A stretch of 31,426 nucleotides of DNA from JAZRUF01 sp045636205 (GTDB lineage Bacteria; Bacillota; Clostridia; Oscillospirales; JAAYXM01): NCBI GenBank assembly GCA_045636205.1, contig JAZTXE010000073.1, positions 1-31,426 of the forward strand. Direction: 5' to 3'. How positions within the stretch are numbered: the first letter of the stretch is position 1; the number at the start of each line of letters is the position of its first letter. The notes beneath the pieces were generated by a model. It made no database searches. It saw only the letters and a program-made list of their open reading frames with translations, and was not told the origin of the DNA. Position numbers and translations under genes: made by a program. Shown one piece after another: positions 1-7,185 of the stretch.

Positions 1-47
1 CACGCGCCGAAATCGCGGTAATGCTCTCAAGAGTCCTCGGAAAATAA
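1..47 (+). CDS. C-terminal end of an SLH-domain (S-layer homology) protein, partial
   Basis: Reading in frame 3, the last 14 residues before a TAA stop are RAEIAVMLSRVLGK. This matches the usual end of an S-layer homology repeat, (T)RAE-A-VML-R-LG. SLH repeats anchor exported proteins to pyruvylated secondary cell-wall polymers, so the upstream gene probably encodes a surface protein or surface glycan-degrading enzyme. Only the C-terminal tip lies in the window and the rest of the protein cannot be seen. It runs in the same direction as the glycan cluster that follows, 69 bases upstream of the binding-protein start. The call rests on a short motif and is therefore moderate. Confidence 0.55.
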   Translation, partial: RAEIAVMLSRVLGK

Positions 48-57
48 AAGTTTATCG

Positions 58-85
58 CGCAAAGAGGCGGCACCGCCTCTTTGCG
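58..85 (+). terminator. Strong 13-bp hairpin between SLH gene and binding-protein gene
   Basis: CGCAAAGAGGCGG (58-70) pairs perfectly with CCGCCTCTTTGCG (73-85). No T-run follows (TAATAATAAAAAATC), so it is not a good intrinsic terminator. It may instead be an RNA-stability or processing hairpin immediately 5' of the binding-protein mRNA, or a partial terminator. No convincing promoter is visible between it and the start at 117. Confidence 0.6.
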
Positions 86-116
86 TAATAATAAAAAATC
101 TAAGGAGGAAAAACAG

Positions 117-1691
117 ATGAAAAAGACAACCAAACGTATCCTCGCATTCCTTTCAGCAGCGGCTATGGCTCTTTCCTTAACCGCTTGTACAAACAACGGC
201 AACGGCAATGGCACACAAGGCGGTGAAGTAGCCGAAGGCAAAGTATTTGCCGAGGGCACGGAGCTCGATATGATTCTCTCCAGCAACGTTAGCTGGCCGT
301 ACGACGAAAACTGGGTTCTCCTCGATTACATCGAAGAGGCAACCGGCGCAAAGCTCAACATTCAAGCAATTCCTGCAGAAGATATGTACACCAAGCTTTC
401 ACTTATCATAGCAAACAAAGCTGACATGCCTGACATGATTCATACCTTTGATAAGGCAGCGCATGTTGACACATATGCAACCAGCGGCGCGTTCATCAGC
501 TACAGCGACAACATGGACAAGATGCCTAATCTCCAGAAGTTCCTCGAGAGCTTAGGCGAGACCGAGGCAACCGCTATCACCGACATCCGCAAGTCCGGCG
601 ACGGTAAGATTTACTCTGCACCCAGCTACGGTACTCAGCGTGTAACCGGTATCCGCACCTGGATGTATCGAAAAGACATCTTTGAAAAGCACGGTCTTGA
701 GGTTCCGAAGACCTATGATGAGCTCTACGCGGTAGCGAAGAAGCTCAAGGAGCTTTATCCGGACTCCTATCCGATATGCAACCGTTCAGGTCGTGAGAGA
801 TTTAAGTTCACCGCTCCGTCATGGCAACCGAACTTAGACTATGAAATCTACTACGATTTTGAAAACGAGGCTTGGAAAATCGGCGCTCAGGAACCGGTAT
901 TCAAGGAAATGGTAGAGTATTACAGAAAGCTCTACGAGGAAGGTCTCATTAACCCGAACTTCTTTGACGATGAAAGCAAACCGTGGGAAGAGCTTATGAG
1001 TACCGACCGCGGCTTCATCACCAATGACTATATCGTAAGACTTGACTTCTTCAACCTCGCAGTACGTCAGGAGAATCCGGATTACAATCTGGCTCTTATG
1101 GCACCTCCGGTTCCGAACACCCCCAACGGCGGCGCAAGAATTTCAAGAACCAACCTGGATTACTCAGGCTGGGCAATCTGCAACACCGGCGACGAGCAGG
1201 GTATTGCAAACGCATTCAAGTATGTCGACTGGATGTACACCCCCGAAGCAGTTGAGCTTTTAAGCTGGGGTAAAGAGGGTGAGACCTATGAAGTCAAAGA
1301 CGGCGTAAAGCAGTTTATTCTCGCAGACGACGAGCAGGTTCAGACCAAGTACGGCATCGCAAGCCCGGGCATGTATCAGAACATCATATCCGATGCTTAT
1401 GAGAACACCTACACCAAGGAAAACATCGACGCTTGCATCGAATGTGCTCCGTACATTGAAGACCAGGCAAACCCCGACGATTGGCTCGCTCTTGACGATG
1501 CAGATGCTAATCGCGCAGCAGCTCTGTGGGACGACATGAAGCCGTACCTTGAGGAGCAAATTACCAAGTTCGTTATCGGTCAGCTTCCGATGAGCGAATG
1601 GGACAACTTCCAGAAGGGCATTGACGACATGGGCGCAAAGGAGCTTCTGGAGATTTACACCGAGACTTATAACCGTGTTATCGGCAAGTAA
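117..1691 (+). CDS. Extracellular solute-binding lipoprotein (sugar ABC transporter, LplA/LipO type)
   Basis: This is a 524-residue substrate-binding lipoprotein of an ABC sugar importer of the large CUT1-like (LplA/LipO) class. The start at 117 is fixed by AAGGAGG nearby and by the signal peptide that follows it (MKKTTKRILAFL...LTAC), with the lipidated cysteine at residue 24. An in-frame TTG at 81 would add an unlikely leader. A low-complexity NGNGNG linker follows the cysteine. The body carries family-typical stretches such as NKADMPDMI, a YDELYAVAKKLKELYPD helix and a C-terminal helical cap. Length is normal for this subclass, which usually works with LplB- and LplC-like permeases. Those genes are absent here, so they must lie elsewhere or upstream. 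It is first in a cluster with glycan-active enzymes, so a rhamnose-containing oligosaccharide is a plausible but unproven ligand. Strong hairpins flank the gene (58-85, 1706-1735). Confidence 0.93.
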   Translation: MKKTTKRILAFLSAAAMALSLTACTNNGNGNGTQGGEVAEGKVFAEGTELDMILSSNVSWPYDENWVLLDYIEEATGAKLNIQAIPAEDMYTKLSLIIANKADMPDMIHTFDKAAHVDTYATSGAFISYSDNMDKMPNLQKFLESLGETEATAITDIRKSGDGKIYSAPSYGTQRVTGIRTWMYRKDIFEKHGLEVPKTYDELYAVAKKLKELYPDSYPICNRSGRERFKFTAPSWQPNLDYEIYYDFENEAWKIGAQEPVFKEMVEYYRKLYEEGLINPNFFDDESKPWEELMSTDRGFITNDYIVRLDFFNLAVRQENPDYNLALMAPPVPNTPNGGARISRTNLDYSGWAICNTGDEQGIANAFKYVDWMYTPEAVELLSWGKEGETYEVKDGVKQFILADDEQVQTKYGIASPGMYQNIISDAYENTYTKENIDACIECAPYIEDQANPDDWLALDDADANRAAALWDDMKPYLEEQITKFVIGQLPMSEWDNFQKGIDDMGAKELLEIYTETYNRVIGK

Positions 1692-1705
1692 TTTAAATTA
1701 ATACA

Positions 1706-1735
1706 AGAGGGGATTGTTTTTTTGCAATCCCCTCT
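1706..1735 (+). terminator. Intercistronic hairpin after binding-protein gene
   Basis: AGAGGGGATTG (1706-1716) pairs with CAATCCCCTCT (1725-1735) around an eight-base U-rich loop. The T-run is in the loop rather than after the stem, so complete termination is unlikely. Hairpins at this place are typical of binding-protein genes, where they protect the upstream mRNA 3' end and let it accumulate over downstream cistrons. Confidence 0.65.
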
Positions 1736-1760
1736 AACCGCAGAAAAGGGTGAGAATGAA

Positions 1761-2519
1761 ATGGCTATTTATTTAGGAACAATAGCATTGGAGAAAAACC
1801 GCTGGGAAAAAGACCAGACTGCAACGATTGATGTCCCCGCATATATAGAAAGAGCTGTCAAAGACGGATTTGACGGCGTTGAGTTATGGGGACCGCATTA
1901 CCTTTTGGCGGACGAAAAGGAAAAGAAACGCATAGAAAAAACCGGACATGTAGAAATTTTCAACACTTATGCGCGCTTCGATGAGGGTATCACCGAAGAA
2001 TTGCGCGTAACCGCCGAGGCGATAAACAAGCTTAATCCCAAGGCGATTAAATTTAATTTTGAAAACAAGGAAAAACGCGATCTTCAGGTTGCGACCATAA
2101 AGGAATTTTCCGGGATGTTAAACCCCGAAATCAGACTTTTGTGCGAGTGCCATCTTTTTACGTTGATGGATAACCATCAAATTGCAGCGGATATTTTCAA
2201 CGATTTGGGCGAGCGTTTTGGTGCAATGGTGCATACCAGAACCGGAGCACTCTCCGAAGCTGAGGATTTTGAGGACCTCAAATGCCGCTTTGAGACCTAC
2301 GGCAAGCACATTTGCCATCTCCACGCCAGCAATTACAACGGGAAAGAATTTATACATATTTACGACGGAGATGTGGTCAAAAAGCATATTGATTACATTC
2401 TCTCTCAAGGGTTTAACGGAAATTGTACAATAGAATTTACCGTCGGCGAAGAGGCGGAGGAAATGTATCAAAATGCATTAAAAGACCTTGCTTGGCTTAA
2501 CCAAAAAGGGCTTCGCTAA
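1761..2519 (+). CDS. Sugar phosphate isomerase/epimerase (AP-endonuclease-2/xylose-isomerase-like TIM barrel)
   Basis: This is a 252-residue TIM-barrel protein of the AP_endonuc_2 superfamily, which contains sugar isomerases, epimerases and related metal-dependent enzymes. The ATG at 1761 follows AAAAGGGTGAG. An upstream in-frame TTG at 1722 lies inside the intercistronic hairpin and was rejected. Barrel motifs include GFDGVELWGPH near the N-terminus, LLCECHLFTLMD, MVHTRTG, ICHLHASN and a C-terminal NCTIEFTVGEE. The Glu and His residues in these strand ends are the expected divalent-metal ligands. The substrate cannot be read from the sequence. Its place between a sugar-binding protein and glycan hydrolases suggests it interconverts a released monosaccharide or its ketose form. 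The next gene begins 26 bases after its stop, supporting co-transcription. Confidence 0.88.
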   Translation: MAIYLGTIALEKNRWEKDQTATIDVPAYIERAVKDGFDGVELWGPHYLLADEKEKKRIEKTGHVEIFNTYARFDEGITEELRVTAEAINKLNPKAIKFNFENKEKRDLQVATIKEFSGMLNPEIRLLCECHLFTLMDNHQIAADIFNDLGERFGAMVHTRTGALSEAEDFEDLKCRFETYGKHICHLHASNYNGKEFIHIYDGDVVKKHIDYILSQGFNGNCTIEFTVGEEAEEMYQNALKDLAWLNQKGLR

Positions 2520-2545
2520 CTTTAAAAAGGATATGGTGATTTACT

Positions 2546-3556
2546 TTGTTATACAGTGAAGACAAGCGTTCAGGCAATACATACCGCGAGAGATATTTGG
2601 AAAGCATCAAAAAAATTATCGATGCGCGCAAAGAACAAGCAGCAGCCGTGCGTCAAAATAATATGCACGAGCTTTTAAAAAAGCCCGAAATATACCGCAA
2701 AAAGCTTCGCGATATGCTCGGTTGGCCGCTAAACGCTGATGTAAGCCGCGCATTTTCCGCAAAAGAAGAGTTTATTGCAAAGGACGAGCTTTGCAGTATA
2801 TACCGCGTAACGCTTGAGCTTGAAATCGGGCTTAAGACATATGGAATACTTATGCTTCCAAACGGTGTTTCAAACCCGCGTGTTGCAGTTGTTCAGCACG
2901 GCGGTGCGGGATGTCCCGAGCTTCTTATAGGTCTTTGGCGTCAGGCAAATTATAACGATATGCCCCGTCGCATACTGCGCCGCGGCATGGCAGTGTTTGC
3001 CCCGCAGGTGCTCTTGTGGAATTCCGAGGATTTAGAATGTGTAGGCTATGACCGATTTGAGCTTGACGGAAAGCTAAAACAGCTTGGAAGCTCAATAACC
3101 GCACTTGAAGTATTCAATATATCCTCGGTTCTAGATTATCTGAGCTCGCGCAGAGACCTTGATTGCAGCGAGCTTGCGATGGTAGGTCTCTCCTACGGCG
3201 GATTTTATACGCTTTTCACTTCAGCGCTTGATTTGCGCATAAAGCGTGTGTACTCAAGCTGCTTTTTCAATAACCGAATGACTTACAGTCAACCCGACTG
3301 GTCATGGTTTAACTCAGCATATACATGCTTTGACGAGCAGGCAGCCGCGCTCATCGCACCGCGGCGCTTATACATAGAAGTCGCGGATAAGGACGAAGTT
3401 TTCGGAGCCGATACCGCAACCCCTCTTGTAGCCCAAGTTTCAGAGGTATACAAAAAGCTCGGCAATGCAGATGAGTTTTCCTTTAACGTTTTTGACGGTT
3501 ATCACGAATTTTCCAAAACGGACGAAGGTCTCGACTTTATCTTACGCGGAATTTAA
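2546..3556 (+). CDS. Alpha/beta-hydrolase, probable carbohydrate acetyl/acyl esterase
   Basis: This is a 336-residue alpha/beta-hydrolase-fold protein of the dienelactone-hydrolase/acetyl-xylan-esterase-like kind. The nucleophile elbow is GLSYGG with Ser216, a later EVADKDEVFG segment offers the acid, and His320 in DGYHEF is the likely catalytic histidine, so the triad looks intact. VVQHGGAG just before mid-protein fits the oxyanion-hole region. No signal peptide is visible, so it would act in the cytoplasm on imported material. The start is a TTG at 2546, preceded by AAAGGATATGGTGATTTA; the next in-frame ATG is far inside the protein. Its neighbours, a rhamnosidase and a second esterase, suggest it removes acyl groups from an oligosaccharide. 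It could instead be a peptidase-like hydrolase, as substrate specificity in this fold is hard to read. Confidence 0.82.
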   Translation: MLYSEDKRSGNTYRERYLESIKKIIDARKEQAAAVRQNNMHELLKKPEIYRKKLRDMLGWPLNADVSRAFSAKEEFIAKDELCSIYRVTLELEIGLKTYGILMLPNGVSNPRVAVVQHGGAGCPELLIGLWRQANYNDMPRRILRRGMAVFAPQVLLWNSEDLECVGYDRFELDGKLKQLGSSITALEVFNISSVLDYLSSRRDLDCSELAMVGLSYGGFYTLFTSALDLRIKRVYSSCFFNNRMTYSQPDWSWFNSAYTCFDEQAAALIAPRRLYIEVADKDEVFGADTATPLVAQVSEVYKKLGNADEFSFNVFDGYHEFSKTDEGLDFILRGI

Positions 3557-3586
3557 AGACGTATCTGACGAAACGGAGAGAGTACA

Positions 3587-5776
3587 TTGAATTTTATTAA
3601 GGTACCCGCAAAATTCAATAGCGAGTATTCGCTCTCAAACCATGCACCGAGGTTTCGGAAAGTATTTACCGTCTCTGCGGGCGTGCGCCGAGCAACTTTG
3701 CGCTGTGCCGGACTGGGACTCGGATACTTCTACATAAACGGCAAGCCCGTGAGTGCGGACAGATTCACAGCACCGCCAAGCAATTACAATAAAACGGTAT
3801 GGTACAACGAATACGACGTGACCGAGCTTATAAGATGCGGAGAAAACGTCGCGGCGGCAATTTTGGGCAACGGTTTCTACAATGAAAGTTTCAAGTCGCT
3901 TGCCAAGGTAAACACCGCGTCATGGCGCGATAATCCAAAGATGTTCTTTGAGCTTTCGCTTGAATATCCGCATCGTACAGAAACGGTTGCAAGTGATGAC
4001 ACTTGGCGCTGTACCAATGTTTCCCCTATTGTTTTTAACATGTTGCGCAGCGGAGAGTGCTATGATGCCCGACTCTACGAAAAAGGATGGAACACTCCCG
4101 GGTTTGACGACTCGCTTTGGAGCGCGGCAGAAATCGACAACTCCCCGCCACTCGGTATATTGCGCAAGTGCGAATGTGAACCGATTCGCGAATTTGAAGT
4201 ATACCCCCCATCAGAAATTGTACGCACGGGCGAAAAACGGTATTTGTTTAAATTCCCGCAGACTATTTCAGGTTATATCTCGTTGCGTACCTGCGGTTTA
4301 ACCCGCGGTCAAAAGCTTATCATCCGTTATGCCGAATGTATAAACCGGGACGGCTCTTTGGATTTTAAAATTGCAGACAGCCCCAAATTTTATCCGGAAA
4401 GCCGCTTCGCATGGGACGAATTCATTGCCGATGGTGAAGATTTTACCTGGTCGCCGCGTTTTGCCTATCACGGATTTCGCTACATTCAGATTGACGGTTT
4501 TGATACACCGCCTGAAGCCAACACGGTTTCCGCAGTTTTTGTGCATCAGGATATTCTGCAAAAAGCCTCCTTTACGTGTTCAGACCCACGGCTTAACAGA
4601 TTGTATGACATGGGCATAAAATCAACACTCGCAAACATGTTCTATATGCCCACGGATTGTCCGTCGCGCGAAAAGCTGGGGTGGGCAAACGATGCCCAAT
4701 CTTCAACCGAACAGTTTCTTATTAATTTCCAAGCAGAAACTGTTCTGCAAAAATGGTTTCAGGATATACTTGACGCTATGCGCGAGGACGGTTCGCTTCC
4801 GGGCGTAGTGCCAACGGAAAATTACGGATATGAATGGGGCGCGGGGCCGACGTCTACCGGGGTTCTGTTTGAAATTCCATATCAGATTTACAGATATACC
4901 GGAAATTCGAAGCTCATGACCTCTTCTCTTTCCTCTTTAAAAAAACATCTTGAATACATAAAATCAAACTCAGACGAAAGTGGACTTATAAACTATGGGC
5001 TTTGCGACTGGGCGGGTCCATGGGATGACCCGCAAAACTCGCCGACACCTAAAGAGTGCAGTAACACGCTGCTGTATATGAAGTTTTTGAAAATCCATGC
5101 GTTTGCGGCAAAACTCGCGGGTAATCGCGAAGAGGAAATGTTTGCAGAAAATGAATACGCACGCATTCGCGATGTTTTTCTGAAGTTTTATATAAACGAG
5201 GACGGCAGCCTGAAAATTGCGGAGCAATGTGCGCTTTCTCTTGCAATAGTCCTTGATATATGCGAAGACATTGCAGTGCTTGCCAAACAACTTATTGAGG
5301 TTATCGAGCGCGATAATTTCCATATAAATTGCGGCATGCTTGGAATCCGTTATATTTTCCGTGCTCTTGATAAAATATGCCGTCCGGACTTAAGCTTTAA
5401 GCTTATATGTGCAGAAGGCTTCCCGGGCTACATGCACTGGATAGAGGAATTTGATGCGACGACGCTTCTCGAAATGTGGTCCGGCGAAAAATCTCATAAC
5501 CATCACATGTATTCAGATGCACTGGTTTGGCTTATGACAACGCTTGGCGGAATTTCTTTATCCGGTTTCGGTGCAGAGGAATATACGGTAAAACCGTATT
5601 TCCCGGGCAGTCTCTCTTGGTGTAGCGCGTCCCGGCAAACATCATGCGGGCTTTTGAAGACAGACTGGCAGCGCTGCTCTGGCAAAATACATTTAAAAAT
5701 AACCGTTCCGGAAAATTTGAATGTCCTTTTTGAGGATACACTTTTGAGCGCGGGCGAAAACTCTTTCTTTTTTTAA
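3587..5776 (+). CDS. Alpha-L-rhamnosidase, glycoside hydrolase family 78
   Basis: This enzyme releases terminal alpha-L-rhamnose by an inverting mechanism. The N-terminal third has the GH78-type beta-sandwich features (GLGLGYFYINGKPV, YDVTELIRCGENVAAAILGNGFY). An (alpha/alpha)6 barrel follows from about residue 330. The block DCPSREKLGWAND carries Asp357, Glu362 and Asp369 with the same 0/+5/+12 spacing as the acidic residues of characterised Bacillus GH78 enzymes. Glu629 in TTLLEMW is the likely second carboxylate, and SHNHHMYS carries the conserved histidines. At 729 residues it is compact for the family, which often runs 850-1,000. There is no signal peptide, so the substrate is probably an imported oligosaccharide or glycoside. 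The TTG start at 3587 follows GGAGAGAG closely. The gene lies 30 bases after the esterase and 30 before the SGNH hydrolase, which fits one operon. Confidence 0.94.
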   Translation: MNFIKVPAKFNSEYSLSNHAPRFRKVFTVSAGVRRATLRCAGLGLGYFYINGKPVSADRFTAPPSNYNKTVWYNEYDVTELIRCGENVAAAILGNGFYNESFKSLAKVNTASWRDNPKMFFELSLEYPHRTETVASDDTWRCTNVSPIVFNMLRSGECYDARLYEKGWNTPGFDDSLWSAAEIDNSPPLGILRKCECEPIREFEVYPPSEIVRTGEKRYLFKFPQTISGYISLRTCGLTRGQKLIIRYAECINRDGSLDFKIADSPKFYPESRFAWDEFIADGEDFTWSPRFAYHGFRYIQIDGFDTPPEANTVSAVFVHQDILQKASFTCSDPRLNRLYDMGIKSTLANMFYMPTDCPSREKLGWANDAQSSTEQFLINFQAETVLQKWFQDILDAMREDGSLPGVVPTENYGYEWGAGPTSTGVLFEIPYQIYRYTGNSKLMTSSLSSLKKHLEYIKSNSDESGLINYGLCDWAGPWDDPQNSPTPKECSNTLLYMKFLKIHAFAAKLAGNREEEMFAENEYARIRDVFLKFYINEDGSLKIAEQCALSLAIVLDICEDIAVLAKQLIEVIERDNFHINCGMLGIRYIFRALDKICRPDLSFKLICAEGFPGYMHWIEEFDATTLLEMWSGEKSHNHHMYSDALVWLMTTLGGISLSGFGAEEYTVKPYFPGSLSWCSASRQTSCGLLKTDWQRCSGKIHLKITVPENLNVLFEDTLLSAGENSFFF

Positions 5777-5806
5777 TTGCACTGAGGTAATATGAGGTGA
5801 TACATT

Positions 5807-6520
5807 ATGAAAATTATAGAAAAATTCAAAGCCAAAAGCATAGATTTAAAAGGCGCACCGCCTGTGACGATCGCTTTTTTGGGCGACAGCGTCACTCAGG
5901 GTTGCTTTGATTTATACATGCCCAAGCCCAATGAAATCGAAACATACTTTGATGCGGAAAACGCCTACCACTCTAAAATACGGAAGATATTGAACATGCT
6001 TTATCCGCAGGTTCCCGTAAACATAATAAACGCAGGCATAAGCGGTGGCTGCGCCTCGGAAGGCTTGGAGCGAATCGAGCGTGACGTGCTCAGATTTTCG
6101 CCTGATTTATGTGTTGTATGCTTCGGCTTAAACGACAGTAACACAAGAAGCAAACAAGAGTATACTCAGTCAATGCGCGGAATTTTTGACGCTCTGCAGG
6201 CGCAAGGCATTGAAGTAATTCACATGACACCTAACATGATGTGTACAGAAATGGTTTATCCTGACGGGCATTATTTGAAAAACATTGCCCAAACCTGCCT
6301 TGATACCCAGACTCGCGGAACACTCGAACGTTTTTTAGCAGCAGCAAAAGAGATTGCGCGGGAGAAAAGCATACCCGTCTGTGACTGTTACGCAAAATGG
6401 AAGAATTTGGCGGAAGGCGGTGTGAACACAACCGCTCTTCTGGCAAATAAAATGAATCACCCCACAGAAAACATGAACTGGCTGTTTGCGTATTCCATTG
6501 TGGAAACAATGTTTAATTAA
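5807..6520 (+). CDS. SGNH/GDSL-family hydrolase, probable carbohydrate esterase
   Basis: This is a 237-residue SGNH hydrolase. Block I is FLGDSVTQG with the nucleophilic serine, block II has the glycine in INAGISGG, and block III is GLND with the oxyanion asparagine. The C-terminal histidine is in MNHPTEN. The usual aspartate three residues before that histidine is not present (the position is Lys), so either a nearby residue substitutes or it works as a Ser-His dyad. No signal peptide is seen. Start ATG 5807 follows GAGGTGA with six-base spacing. In this cluster it is the second predicted esterase, so deacetylation of a rhamnose-containing glycan is a reasonable inference. The family also includes lipases and other acyl hydrolases. 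Confidence 0.85.
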   Translation: MKIIEKFKAKSIDLKGAPPVTIAFLGDSVTQGCFDLYMPKPNEIETYFDAENAYHSKIRKILNMLYPQVPVNIINAGISGGCASEGLERIERDVLRFSPDLCVVCFGLNDSNTRSKQEYTQSMRGIFDALQAQGIEVIHMTPNMMCTEMVYPDGHYLKNIAQTCLDTQTRGTLERFLAAAKEIAREKSIPVCDCYAKWKNLAEGGVNTTALLANKMNHPTENMNWLFAYSIVETMFN

Positions 6521-6537
6521 AAAAGGAGATGTAAACA

Positions 6538-7113
6538 ATGAAAAAGGTAAAGGACAAACAAATTCTTGTAGGCGCTGATTTTGCAGGATTTCCGCTCAAG
6601 GAAGCCGTTGTTGCTCACTTGAAGGCAAAGGGCTGGACGGTCACCGATGTCGGCGTTCGCTCCCCCGAGGATGACGACACGGATTTAATGTTCCACAGAG
6701 TAGGTCTGCGCGTCGGCTCAATGATTTCCGAAGGTGAATTTGAGCGCGCACTTCTCTTCTGTGGTACGGGCATGGGAATTCATATTGCGGCAAGCAAATG
6801 CCCTCATGTTCATGCAGGTGTTGTAGAGAGTGTTCCGGCTGCGCTTCGCGCAATTACCGGAAACGGTGTAAACGTACTTGCAATGGGCGCGTTTTACGTA
6901 GCTCCTCAGATGGGCTGTGATATTGCAGATGCTTTCTTAAACGCAGAGCTCGGAAGTGGCTATGAGTGGTGGACCAATTTCTATGAGTTCCACAAGCTCG
7001 CTATCGATGAACTTGAAGCGTTCGATTATGAAGAATACAAGAAAAACGGCTTTAAAGTAAAGCACTTGGGCGATTACCCGATTGCGCTTGAAACCAAACC
7101 CGAGGATTTGTAA
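6538..7113 (+). CDS. RpiB/LacA/LacB-family sugar-phosphate isomerase, divergent
   Basis: This is a 191-residue member of the RpiB/LacAB family, which interconverts aldose and ketose phosphates. The Rossmann-like core is clear: ILVGADFAGFPLKE, LLFCGTGMGIHIAASK and GVNVLAMGA. The catalytic-base cysteine before GTG is kept. Two usual features are changed: the Asp-His pair of the first loop is Asp-Phe, and the REHND-type block carrying the ring-opening histidine is replaced by RAITGNG. The C-terminus is about 40 residues longer than ordinary RpiB. It is therefore probably not a plain ribose-5-phosphate isomerase and may act on a different sugar phosphate made by this cluster. It starts 17 bases after the SGNH gene with AAGGAG upstream, and it ends the operon. 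Confidence 0.87.
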   Translation: MKKVKDKQILVGADFAGFPLKEAVVAHLKAKGWTVTDVGVRSPEDDDTDLMFHRVGLRVGSMISEGEFERALLFCGTGMGIHIAASKCPHVHAGVVESVPAALRAITGNGVNVLAMGAFYVAPQMGCDIADAFLNAELGSGYEWWTNFYEFHKLAIDELEAFDYEEYKKNGFKVKHLGDYPIALETKPEDL

Positions 7114-7128
7114 TAAACAATATAAAAA

Positions 7129-7167
7129 ACACAACTGTCTGCATTTTTTACTGACAGTTGTGTTTTT
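7129..7167. terminator. Bidirectional intrinsic terminator, end of glycan cluster
   Basis: ACACAACTGTC (7129-7139) pairs perfectly with GACAGTTGTGT (7153-7163), and further A:T pairs extend the stem. A T-run follows on the plus strand, and on the minus strand the A-run before the stem reads as T. It serves the rpiB-like gene and the convergent membrane-protein gene. Confidence 0.9.
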
Positions 7168-7185
7168 GTTATATTATGATTTATT

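Noticed and set aside
6231..6538. Minus-strand frames opposite the SGNH hydrolase gene
   Set aside because: They are shadows of a well-supported gene, with no start signals or family similarity.
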